A stretch of DNA of 41,408 nucleotides from Ruminococcus sp. GTDB taxonomy: Bacteria > Bacillota > Clostridia > Oscillospirales > Ruminococcaceae. Shown in pieces: positions 5,582-13,647 of the stretch (within the stretch, counting starts at the first letter, position 1; every line of letters starts with the position of its first letter). The notes under the pieces were generated by a model. The model was given only the letters and a program-made list of their open reading frames with translations. It was not told the origin of the DNA and did no database searches. The translations under genes and the position numbers were made by a program. The stretch spans positions 1 to 41,408 of the forward strand of contig JAIDTI010000088.1 of the NCBI GenBank assembly GCA_029060755.1. Reading direction: 5' to 3'.

Positions 5582-7888
5582 TTAACCTTTAAGTTCAACA
5601 CGACGGATTTTTCCGCTGATAGTTTTTGGAAGTTCGTCACGGAATTCAACAATACGTGGATATTTATAAGGTGCAGTATGCTTTTTAACGTACTCCTGAA
5701 TCTCCTTTTTGAGTTCGTCTGTACCCTCTGTACCCTTTACAAGTACGATAGATGCCTTTACAACCTGACCACGAACAGGGTCGGGAGCTGCACTTACTCC
5801 ACATTCAAGAACGTATGGGAGTTCCATAATAACACTCTCAATCTCAAATGGTCCGATACGATAACCAGATGACTTGATAACATCATCAACACGTCCGACA
5901 TACCAGTAGTAACCGTCCTCATCTTTATAAGCGGTATCACCAGTATGATAAATATTGTCGCTCCATGCCTCTTTTGTCTTTTCTGCATCTTTGTAGTAGC
6001 CAAGGAAAAGTCCGGGAGGAGTATTCTTGTCAGTACGGATAATAATTTCACCTGTTTCACCAGGTTTTACTGGATTTCCGTCAGCGTCAACAATATCAAC
6101 ATCATACTGCACATTCGGCTTACCCATAGAGCCGGGACGTGCAACCATTCCGACAAAATTGCCGATAACAAGAGTAGTTTCAGTCTGTCCGAATCCCTCC
6201 ATAAGCTTTACGCCAGTAGCTTTCAGGAACTGATTATATACTTCGGGATTGAGTGCTTCGCCTGCAACAGTAGCATATTTTATACTGCTTAAATCGTATT
6301 TTGACAAATCTTCTTTAATAAAGAAACGGAACATTGTAGGCGGTGCGCAGAATGTAGTTATACCGTACTTCTTGAACATCGGCAGAATTTTATCTGCATG
6401 GAAACGCTCAAAGTCGTATACGAAAATACAAGTCTCACTAAGCCACTGTCCATAGAGTTTGCCCCAGAGAGCTTTTCCCCAGCCTGTATCAGAAATAGTA
6501 AGATGTATGCCATTCGGGTCGACATTGTGCCAGTAGCGAGCTGTAACAAAGTGACCGAGAGCGTATAAATGGCTATGTGCGGCAATTTTCGGATAGCCTG
6601 TAGTACCTGATGTGAAGTACATAAGGTTAGTTTCGTTACCGCATGAAAGTTCGTTCGGGTCTGTAGGTCGCTCAAATACATCACTGCAACCCTTTATGCC
6701 ACTATCAAAGTTAAACCAGCCGTCACGCTCACCCTTTACAATCATCTTTGTAATCTTCATTCCACATTCGTCAACAGCAAGGTCAACCTGATTTGCAACG
6801 TCGCCATCAGATGTACACACAATAGCCTTGACATCAGCAGCTTTAAATCTGTATGTGAAATCATGCTGTACAAGCTGATTTGTTGCAGGAATTACAATTG
6901 CACCTAATTTATGGAGTGCGATAATAGAAAACCAGAACTGATAATGTCTCTTGAGAACAAGCATAACCTTATCGCCTTTTTTGATGCCCATAGACCTGAA
7001 ATAATTTGCAGTCATATTGGAATATTTCTTGATTTCGGCAAAAGTGAAACGCTTTTCGCTCATGTCGTCAGCTACATAAATAAGAGCTGTCTTGTCTGGA
7101 TTTTTATTTGCAAGAAAGTCAACAACATCAAAACCAAAGTTGAAAGTATCTGTATTCTTGAATCTTATTGCTTTCATAGCACCGTTTTCATCTGTATCAA
7201 CCTCAACAAACTGTTCAGCAACAGGATTTTCAACTTTTGCAAGGTCAAAATTTGTGACACCTGGCAGAATAACGGGTTCAATATGCTGAATTGCTCTTTG
7301 TGGCTGATTCACACCAAATACAACAGCATAGAACTTACATTCTTTTCCGCCTACTGCCCATTCGTCGTGAAGTTCTGAACTGTCAAAATAGATTGAATCG
7401 CCCTCATTGAGAATCTCAATATTATCGCCGACCTGCACTTTAAGCTGTCCGCTTACAACAATATCCATTTCCTGACCTTCATGTGTATGTGTATGAGGAA
7501 CTCTATAACGCTCATCAACATAAGGTATAGTTACAAGGAATGGTTCACCGATTTTATTCTGGAAGTTCGGAGCAAGTCTCATATAGCTTAAACCTTTTCT
7601 TCTTGCAATAGGAAGTCCCTGACCTGCCCTTGTTATGTCGTAGCTTTTAATATGTGGTGATTCGCCTTCCATAAGGTCGGTAATGTCAACACCGCAGGCA
7701 TTTGCGAATTTATAGATAAAAGTAAAGCTGAAATCTTTAGCACCGCCCTCATATGCAAGGTACTCATAAGAAGATACTCCACACTTTTCAGCCATTTCCT
7801 CTGGAGTCAGACCTACTGACTCACGGGTGAGTCTAATTCGCTCGGCTACCTCTCTTATCTTAAACTCTGGACTAATTGAATTACTCAT
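5582..7888 (-). CDS. XRE-cupin-AMP-binding fusion: regulator-like acyl-CoA synthetase (768 aa)
   Basis: Three modules lie in one chain. Residues 8-75 are an XRE HTH (LTPEEMAEKCGVSSYEYLAYEGG). Residues about 100-195 are a cupin with its metal motif around H132, H134, H136 and E140 plus H174. Residues about 245-768 are an ANL-family adenylating enzyme: A3 motif YFTSGTTGYPK at 424-434, VGRVDDVIKSSGYRIGPFEIE, and the catalytic lysine in PKTISGKIRR (K760). The enzyme half resembles acetyl- or medium-chain acyl-CoA ligases, which join a carboxylate to CoA through an acyl-AMP. HTH-cupin is normally a stand-alone metabolite-responsive regulator, so this may be a substrate-sensing enzyme or a DNA-bound ligase. 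ATG at 7888 follows AAAGGGG. Its promoter is at 8126, giving a leader of about 230 nt. Confidence 0.9.
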   Translation of the reverse strand: MSNSISPEFKIREVAERIRLTRESVGLTPEEMAEKCGVSSYEYLAYEGGAKDFSFTFIYKFANACGVDITDLMEGESPHIKSYDITRAGQGLPIARRKGLSYMRLAPNFQNKIGEPFLVTIPYVDERYRVPHTHTHEGQEMDIVVSGQLKVQVGDNIEILNEGDSIYFDSSELHDEWAVGGKECKFYAVVFGVNQPQRAIQHIEPVILPGVTNFDLAKVENPVAEQFVEVDTDENGAMKAIRFKNTDTFNFGFDVVDFLANKNPDKTALIYVADDMSEKRFTFAEIKKYSNMTANYFRSMGIKKGDKVMLVLKRHYQFWFSIIALHKLGAIVIPATNQLVQHDFTYRFKAADVKAIVCTSDGDVANQVDLAVDECGMKITKMIVKGERDGWFNFDSGIKGCSDVFERPTDPNELSCGNETNLMYFTSGTTGYPKIAAHSHLYALGHFVTARYWHNVDPNGIHLTISDTGWGKALWGKLYGQWLSETCIFVYDFERFHADKILPMFKKYGITTFCAPPTMFRFFIKEDLSKYDLSSIKYATVAGEALNPEVYNQFLKATGVKLMEGFGQTETTLVIGNFVGMVARPGSMGKPNVQYDVDIVDADGNPVKPGETGEIIIRTDKNTPPGLFLGYYKDAEKTKEAWSDNIYHTGDTAYKDEDGYYWYVGRVDDVIKSSGYRIGPFEIESVIMELPYVLECGVSAAPDPVRGQVVKASIVLVKGTEGTDELKKEIQEYVKKHTAPYKYPRIVEFRDELPKTISGKIRRVELKG

Positions 7889-8125
7889 AATAGCAAGCCG
7901 CCCCTTTCTTAATAATATTTACGCCTTTTTTTAATATAAAAGCTACATGACGTAATTTTATAGTAAAAAATCTTTTTTTCAGGGTATGAAAACCATTTTT
8001 TTTATGATAGAATAGAATCATAGAAGGAGAACAAAAAACGATTAATCGAAAAAATTTAAGTTCCCTGTATTGATAAGACAAAAAAGATTAAAGACGCATT
8101 TGAAGTCAATGCTTACATGAAAATA

Positions 8126-8154
8126 ATTATAGCACAATCAAATGTAAATGTCAA
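8126..8154 (-). promoter_or_regulatory. Sigma-A promoter of the fusion synthetase, long leader
   Basis: TTGACA (8149-8154), 17 nt, TATAAT (8126-8131) on the minus strand. The leader (about 7889-8119) is A/T-rich but contains possible helices: GCATT/AATGC near its 5' end, CAGGG (8063-8067 as CCCTG on plus) against CCCTG (7980-7984 as CAGGG on plus), and ATGAT/ATCAT near 8010. No known riboswitch is recognised. The rest of the gap (8155-8338) is A/T-rich with nothing I can name. Confidence 0.75.
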
Positions 8155-8338
8155 GAAAAATCTTAATAAAACTGTCAAATCAATACAAACCACTTATATA
8201 AAATATGAAACAATTCATAAAAAATTCAAATTGTAAGACATCTATTAAAAAAAGAAACAAAATATACAGAATGTATAAAAAAGCTTTGTGCAAAATAACA
8301 AAATTTATTGTTAAAATCAACAAAATAAGCTGTAAATC

Positions 8339-8367
8339 TTGACTTTTGTATAAAAGAGTGGTAAAAT
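8339..8367 (+). promoter_or_regulatory. Sigma-A promoter of the CAP-dockerin gene
   Basis: TTGACT (8339-8344), 17 nt, TAAAAT (8362-8367), about 45 nt before GGAGGT (8405-8410). Confidence 0.7.
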
Positions 8368-8418
8368 AATGGTAGAAAAAACATTAACATAATGTAAATT
8401 TTTCGGAGGTGTGTGTTT

Positions 8419-9225
8419 ATGTTAACAAGATTTAAAAAATTCTATTCAAAGATGGTTAGCTTCCTTACAGCTATGATGATGACATTCACAACAGCAATGT
8501 TTGCTCTTACTTTTGCAGGAACAACTGCTTCTGCTGCTGAATATGCTCCAGAACAGCTTTCTGAAATGGCAAATCAGGTTGCAATGCTCTTAAATAAGGA
8601 ACGTGAAGCACTTGGTCTTAATCCGCTTTATGTTGTACCTTATCTTAATGAGTGCGCTGAAATAAGAGCCAAAGAACAGGTTGAAACAGAGGGTCACTGG
8701 CGACCGAATGGTGAGTACTTTAGTGAAGTAATTGACACTGAAAGAATATCATGGCTCTATTCATCAGAAAACATTGCTTTAGGCACAGCAAGTGCTGAAG
8801 ATGCTGTCAATGCATGGAAAAATTCATCACTCCACTGGGCAAATGCTATGAATAACAGCTTTACTCATACAGGCATTGCAGTATACTATGATGAAAACAG
8901 CAAATACAAATGGAACTGGATACAGATTTTTACAAACGATATGGAACCAGGCACAGTATATGAAGGTCAGTATCTCCCTACAAATCATGTTATCGTACCA
9001 GCTGATAACGGCGATATAAATGGTGATGCAGTAATCAACACATTTGACTATATCGGTCTTGTAGAATATATCCGCAAGAGCAAGGAAAAAACTCCTGTTT
9101 ACTTCAATGATGAGCAATTAAAAGCTGCTGACTGCTTCAAAGATGGTATCATTACAGAAGCTGATGCAAAATGCTTGATGAGATATATTATTGGTGAATA
9201 CAAATCTCTCCCATTTGAGTTCTAA
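8419..9225 (+). CDS. Secreted CAP-domain protein with C-terminal dockerin (268 aa)
   Basis: A signal peptide covers about residues 1-39, ending in TTASAA before EYAPE. Then comes a CAP/SCP-like domain (about 45-185) with LLNKEREALGLNPL at the start, GHW, SSENIA and a HTGIAVYY end. CAP domains in bacteria are secreted, of mostly unknown activity. The C-terminal 75 residues form a type I dockerin with two calcium-loop repeats (DINGDAVINTFDYIGLVEYI and DCFKDGIITEADAKCLMRYI), so the protein should dock on a cohesin. ATG at 8419 is chosen because GGAGGT lies 8 nt upstream; the GTG at 8413 is too close. Single-gene transcript with its own promoter and terminator. Confidence 0.92.
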   Translation: MLTRFKKFYSKMVSFLTAMMMTFTTAMFALTFAGTTASAAEYAPEQLSEMANQVAMLLNKEREALGLNPLYVVPYLNECAEIRAKEQVETEGHWRPNGEYFSEVIDTERISWLYSSENIALGTASAEDAVNAWKNSSLHWANAMNNSFTHTGIAVYYDENSKYKWNWIQIFTNDMEPGTVYEGQYLPTNHVIVPADNGDINGDAVINTFDYIGLVEYIRKSKEKTPVYFNDEQLKAADCFKDGIITEADAKCLMRYIIGEYKSLPFEF

Positions 9226-9267
9226 AAAATATTAATAATTTAGAAATTCAGTTTAACACACCATAAT

Positions 9268-9308
9268 AAAAAACCGTTCCAGATTTTAAAATTCTGGAAC
9301 GGTTTTTT
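9268..9308. terminator. Strong bidirectional terminator
   Basis: AAAACCGTTCCAGA and TCTGGAACGGTTTT form a perfect stem of about 14 bp around an ATTTTAAAAT loop, with T tails both ways. It serves the CAP-dockerin gene and the convergent Wzz-like gene. Confidence 0.9.
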
Positions 9309-9335
9309 ATATTTATTTTTCTTCCTGATGTTCTT

Positions 9336-10841
9336 TTATTCTTTATCAGATTCTTCTTTCTCTTTTTCTTCTGATAATTTTTTTGATTCAGCTAAAGCTT
9401 TTCTTTTTTTGCTGTCAGCAACAATTGTTTCAATAAATGCTATTGCAAAATAGAGCATAAGTACTACGCCTTCAAGTACAACAAGTGGGAACTTTGCATT
9501 TTCAATTATACGTGAAACCTTGTCTGTTGTTGTATTTGTTGCAGGAGCAAGAACAGTATAAGCATTTTTGAATGTTACATTGATATAATAATCTTCTGAT
9601 GTATCACTTACAACTTCAATAAGATTATTGATTTTTGCATTAAGTGAAGCAAGTTCTGCATCTACCTTTGTAAATTTATCAGATGAGCCGACAGGATTAT
9701 TTCTCAATGCCTCCTGACGTTCTTTATAGTAATTAATCAACTGCTTTGTTTCTGCAAGACTGTTTACTAACTGATTCTTTTCATCAATCATTTTGTCATA
9801 CTGTTCAGATGCAACTGTAGATTGTGTTTTTGTATCATCTGTACCATTTCCGAAAATAATAATTTCATCTTTCTGATAGCTTTCGATTGATTCATTATAA
9901 GATTTAAGCTGTTCCTCATATTGTGATTTTAAACGTGTGAGAGCTTTTATTCTGTACTCATAATAAGCAAGTGCTGTTTCCTTATCTTTTGTAAGGTTGT
10001 TTACAGTAACATAAGATGAAATCTTGTCAAGGTCGATTGTTTCAATGGTATTTATTGATTCATAAAGGTCGGCAAATGTATATCCTGTTGCAGATGAGCG
10101 GAATCGTGTCTGGTCTTCAACCTGAAGCTGTCTGACATACTTTTTAAGAGTATTTATACTGTCGCTGAAAACTTCAACAGCTTCTGAATAATCATAATCG
10201 TTATAATCAACAGCAATTACAGCATTTCCAAGAGATTCATTATATCCGTATGTCTTATAGAAGTAGTTGTTGTATTCGTCAAGAACAGCATTGAATATAG
10301 CAACAGCATCATCATCTATAAGACCTGTATCAGTATAATTAAAATACACCTCATACTGCGTAGGGAAATAAGATACTTCAAGTATTCTGTCAGCAGCAGT
10401 TATATTTCCGTTCTGTTCAAGAATACTGTTATAAACAGTGTATCTGTCTATAATGTCCTTTGGTCTTCTTCCACGAAGTGTAATACCCTGTCTTATTGAG
10501 TCAATCAATCCTAAATCCATATTAAGAGATGTAAGCGCACTTTCAATAACAGCCGGATTCTTGATAGAATAAGGGTCAAAATCCTTTCCGGCAGGGTCAA
10601 CGCCTTTTTCGATTCCATCAAATGAAAAACTTATAAGGGCTGACAATGACGGTTTTTTTACATGAGTTGTAACTCCTGCATAACCAAATGCTGCGACAAC
10701 GCAAAAGACGGCAATCACTATCCAGAGAAGCAGATACTTTTTCAGCTTCTTCAACAATGTCGAAAAAGATAAGACAATTTCTTCTTTTTCTTCCTCATCA
10801 TTCTTTATCATAATATTAATATTACGATTGTCTTGTTCCAT
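9336..10841 (-). CDS. Wzz-like polysaccharide co-polymerase family membrane protein (501 aa)
   Basis: The topology is that of chain-length determinant (PCP) proteins: a short cytosolic N-terminus, TM1 at about 35-56 (LLLWIVIAVFCVVAAFGYAG), a large outside region with coiled-coil stretches (about 270-410, rich in Lys/Glu/Gln), TM2 at about 455-475 and a charged Lys/Glu cytosolic tail. Such proteins set polymer length or help export of capsule or exopolysaccharide. The tail lacks a kinase domain and no tyrosine kinase, glycosyltransferase or flippase gene is adjacent, so it is an orphan here. ATG at 10841 follows AGGAGG; promoter at 10894. The specific function is uncertain. Confidence 0.72.
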   Translation of the reverse strand: MEQDNRNINIMIKNDEEEKEEIVLSFSTLLKKLKKYLLLWIVIAVFCVVAAFGYAGVTTHVKKPSLSALISFSFDGIEKGVDPAGKDFDPYSIKNPAVIESALTSLNMDLGLIDSIRQGITLRGRRPKDIIDRYTVYNSILEQNGNITAADRILEVSYFPTQYEVYFNYTDTGLIDDDAVAIFNAVLDEYNNYFYKTYGYNESLGNAVIAVDYNDYDYSEAVEVFSDSINTLKKYVRQLQVEDQTRFRSSATGYTFADLYESINTIETIDLDKISSYVTVNNLTKDKETALAYYEYRIKALTRLKSQYEEQLKSYNESIESYQKDEIIIFGNGTDDTKTQSTVASEQYDKMIDEKNQLVNSLAETKQLINYYKERQEALRNNPVGSSDKFTKVDAELASLNAKINNLIEVVSDTSEDYYINVTFKNAYTVLAPATNTTTDKVSRIIENAKFPLVVLEGVVLMLYFAIAFIETIVADSKKRKALAESKKLSEEKEKEESDKE

Positions 10842-10893
10842 TTTTTTCCTCCTGTTTTATTATAAGTATTTATCAGATAACCTGACAGATATA

Positions 10894-10922
10894 ATCATAA
10901 CACTTTATCTTTAAAAAGTCAA
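10894..10922 (-). promoter_or_regulatory. Sigma-A promoter of the Wzz-like gene
   Basis: TTGACT (10917-10922), 17 nt, TATGAT (10894-10899) on the minus strand, about 50 nt before the start codon. Confidence 0.7.
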
Positions 10923-10999
10923 TACTTACGGCGATTTTCTGACATTTTCCAATAAATCCACAAAACATCATTTCAAAAAGAAATATTTTTTTACCATTT

Positions 11000-12448
11000 T
11001 CACTCAAAAAATATCTCTTTCAACTCAATATTTCCGTCAATACAGAAAAATAATGCAACTTCAAATTTACTGCCTTTTTCTGATGCAGTTACAGAAATAT
11101 CCGTCCATTTTTCTGAAGGCAATATCTCAACAGACTGATTATTTATTTTAACAGTGCCTTTGCCTGCTCCTCTGTATGATATGCCTATTCTATGCGGATT
11201 TCCTGAGAAATACCTGAATCTTACAAGAGTTTCTCCGCTTATCTCCGCAATGAATCTTTCATTATCCCTATGATTTACATTAGGAAAACTGAAATCAAAT
11301 ATTCTGTTTGAACCATGTGGCATATTTCCGTTAGTGATATGGCAGGCAATAACAGCAGAATAACGACCTTCGGCTTTGAGTACGCCGTCATTCAAACCAC
11401 AACTTGTAATTTCCACCTGATTTATACTTCCGTCATCAGCTATGTAAATCTTCTCTGCACAAGCCTGACGACTGTAGTCGGATTTATGTGTAAGTCTATG
11501 ATAGAATACATACCACTGACCATTGATTTCAATAATACTTCCGTGGGTTGTACCTGTCATGTTCATACGGTGATTATCGTCAATGCCGTTTACACCTACA
11601 TCACCATTTGAAACAATAGTTCCGCCATAAACAAAATCCTTGTCGGGATAACTGCTTGTACAATAACAGAGTTCATGATTTTTTTGAGATGAATATACAA
11701 AATAATACTTATCTCCTACTTTTCGCATGGAACTTGCTTCAAAAAATTCATGACCTCCAAAATCAACATCATACGGAATAATATGCTTTGCATCTTCTTT
11801 TACTGTAAGCATATCATCTTCAAGTACAACCATGCAAGCTCCGTTGACATTATCTTCTGTAGACAGAATTTCTTCTGCCGTCTTGCCGAAACGTTTCATA
11901 ACTTCTGCAAGCTTTTTTTCGTCATTTGCAAGAATATCATTACTTTCATTCATGTACTGTGTGCCGTAATAGATGCGTATTGTGCCGTTGTCATTAAATG
12001 CACACGGGTCAAAACAGACATACTTTTTCATTGGCGTACCGTCTGGATAGCGAACATATCCCAAATACTCATATTTTCCGGCAGGTGTATCACATACAGC
12101 CACTTTTATTGCACCGCAATAACCGCCTACACCAAAATCACCCGACAGACAATAGTATAAATAGTATCTGCCGTCATTTCCTTGTACAACGTCGGGAGCA
12201 TACATATATTGCAGTTCTTCGCAGTATTCAGGGTCTTGCTTTGCACTGTATATCACACCGTCACATCTCCAGTCGGACAAATCACCAACGGGAGCAGAAT
12301 AGACTGTATAATCGCCCATACAGAAAGTGCGACCGCCCTCAAAGTCGTGAGAGCCGTATAAATATACTCTGTCACCGAATATATGCGGTTCGCCGTCGGG
12401 AATATATTCATCAAGTGGCAGATATGGATTGTAAACTTGTTTTTTCAT
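11000..12448 (-). CDS. Glycoside hydrolase family 43 protein, cytosolic (482 aa)
   Basis: A five-bladed propeller GH43 enzyme, the family of beta-xylosidases and alpha-L-arabinofuranosidases. The three acidic residues are visible: D18 (IPDGEPHIFGDRVYLYGSHD), D147 (YVCFDPCAF) and E237 (HEFFEASSMRK). A C-terminal beta-sandwich (about 370-482) follows. No signal peptide, so it should act on imported oligosaccharides. I start at ATG 12448, which has AAAGGA 7 nt upstream; an ATG at 12466 would overlap the lipoprotein stop and lacks a ribosome site. It is last in the LRR-LRR-lipoprotein-GH43 run, 14 nt after the lipoprotein. The exact substrate cannot be read from sequence. Confidence 0.88.
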   Translation of the reverse strand: MKKQVYNPYLPLDEYIPDGEPHIFGDRVYLYGSHDFEGGRTFCMGDYTVYSAPVGDLSDWRCDGVIYSAKQDPEYCEELQYMYAPDVVQGNDGRYYLYYCLSGDFGVGGYCGAIKVAVCDTPAGKYEYLGYVRYPDGTPMKKYVCFDPCAFNDNGTIRIYYGTQYMNESNDILANDEKKLAEVMKRFGKTAEEILSTEDNVNGACMVVLEDDMLTVKEDAKHIIPYDVDFGGHEFFEASSMRKVGDKYYFVYSSQKNHELCYCTSSYPDKDFVYGGTIVSNGDVGVNGIDDNHRMNMTGTTHGSIIEINGQWYVFYHRLTHKSDYSRQACAEKIYIADDGSINQVEITSCGLNDGVLKAEGRYSAVIACHITNGNMPHGSNRIFDFSFPNVNHRDNERFIAEISGETLVRFRYFSGNPHRIGISYRGAGKGTVKINNQSVEILPSEKWTDISVTASEKGSKFEVALFFCIDGNIELKEIFFE

Positions 12449-12462
12449 ATATTTTTTTCCTT

Positions 12463-12837
12463 TCATTCAAAATCGGGTGGTGGTCCATAAACTAAAGACG
12501 GTCTGTCTCTTGCAGGTTCATATTTCTCTGTTGCAGGTTCTGTCATTTCTTCTGTTATAGGTTCTGTCGCTTCCTCTATTGTAGTTACTGTTGTTGTTTC
12601 TGTTGTAGTTGATGTTGTTTTCTCTGTAGTTGTTTCAGATTCATAAGCTATCGGTGCTTCGTATTCAGCCTGCATATTGTTATCATACGGATTATATGAA
12701 CTTTCCGAAGATTCAGAACTGTAATCCGGAGGAGGAGCATATAAATTTTGCACTCCGCCGAACAGGTCGCATGAAGTCATGCTGACTGCTGACGTAAACG
12801 CTAACGCTGTCAATAATGTTTTCTTTGTTTTTTTCAT
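12463..12837 (-). CDS. Small Thr/Glu-rich lipoprotein (124 aa)
   Basis: A lipoprotein signal peptide (KKTKKTLLTALAFTSAVS) ends in the lipobox MTSC, with C23 the lipidated residue. The mature part is low-complexity: Ser/Tyr/Pro-rich, then a Thr/Glu stretch (about 68-105) made of TTE/TTT units, then a repeated PP(P)D end (YGPPPDFE) echoing APPPDYSS near its start. No catalytic domain is seen. It would be an extended tether on the outer face of the membrane. ATG at 12837 has AGGTGAT upstream, overlapping the end of the LRR gene region by spacing of 9 nt. Function unknown. Confidence 0.75.
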   Translation of the reverse strand: MKKTKKTLLTALAFTSAVSMTSCDLFGGVQNLYAPPPDYSSESSESSYNPYDNNMQAEYEAPIAYESETTTEKTTSTTTETTTVTTIEEATEPITEEMTEPATEKYEPARDRPSLVYGPPPDFE

Positions 12838-12846
12838 ATTATCACC

Positions 12847-13638
12847 TCAATCAATCATCAGGCTGTCAAGATTATCAAGATTATCTGCAAAACCTAAATG
12901 CTCATTCTTGTAATTGGAAAGTATAAGCTGAAATTCAGCATTTTTCCTGTCAATGGTATACTGTATAAGCTTATCAATGTTTTCTGCTGTTACATATCCA
13001 AATGACAGAATTTTTGTCAGATTTTCAGCATCTTCAATACGTGTAAGAGCATTTACAATTGCTTCTACATTGTCTTTGATATATGCTTTTGCCGTCTCAT
13101 CCCCATATTCAAATGCACAAATCAATACACACGGGATTTTATATGACATAACTTTAATTTTAGCAAAAAGTTTTTCTTTCTTGTAATCTTCTGCACATAT
13201 AAAATCAACAAATTCTCCTGCTCCGCCTTGTGGATAAATATTGTCTGTCAGAAATTCAGCACTATGCAATGTGATATTGACATTTTCTCCTTTGATTTTA
13301 AGGTATTCAAAACGTGTACAGCACAAAAAAACAAATTTATCAGTCCCGACAAAATCTGCGGGAATTGTTACTGATACAATTTTTTTACACTGATAAAAAG
13401 CAAATGAACCAATAAAAACACTGCCATTTCTGAATACCAACGAATTAAGCTCCGAACAGCCCTGAAATGCACGTTCACCAATTTTTCTGACATTTTCAGT
13501 AATTGTTACTGATACAATACTTTTGCAATCTCTGAATGCACTGCTTGCTATATGTGTGACATTATCAGGTATAACAATATCTTTTCTGCCGTTGTCAATA
13601 TATTTTACAAGTACGCCGTTTTTTATTTCAAATCCCAT
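12847..13638 (-). CDS. BspA-type LRR_5 protein, copy 2 (263 aa)
   Basis: Opens with the same block as its upstream paralogue (MGFEIKNGVLVKYIDNGRKDIVIPDNVTHI-type start), followed by about three to four LRR_5 repeats of about 23 residues (SVTITENVRKIGERAFQGC and so on). Then come a degenerate middle and a C-terminal helical block shared with the paralogue (ILSFGYVTAENIDKLIQYTI ... LILSNYKNEHLGFADNLDNL). There is no signal peptide or anchor, so it appears cytosolic, unlike classical BspA surface proteins. It is 9 nt after the 13648-14946 gene and 9 nt before the lipoprotein. Protein-protein interaction is the likely role; the partner is unknown. Confidence 0.8.
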   Translation of the reverse strand: MGFEIKNGVLVKYIDNGRKDIVIPDNVTHIASSAFRDCKSIVSVTITENVRKIGERAFQGCSELNSLVFRNGSVFIGSFAFYQCKKIVSVTIPADFVGTDKFVFLCCTRFEYLKIKGENVNITLHSAEFLTDNIYPQGGAGEFVDFICAEDYKKEKLFAKIKVMSYKIPCVLICAFEYGDETAKAYIKDNVEAIVNALTRIEDAENLTKILSFGYVTAENIDKLIQYTIDRKNAEFQLILSNYKNEHLGFADNLDNLDSLMID

Positions 13639-13647
13639 AAATATACC

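Noticed and set aside
7889..8081. 66-codon leftward frame overlapping the leader of the fusion synthetase
   Set aside because: No ribosome site, low-complexity Lys/Phe composition and overlap with the downstream start; better explained as untranslated leader.
12560..12640. Short tandem GTTGTT-type DNA repeats
   Set aside because: They encode the Thr/Glu-rich lipoprotein segment, not a DNA-level element such as a CRISPR or satellite.
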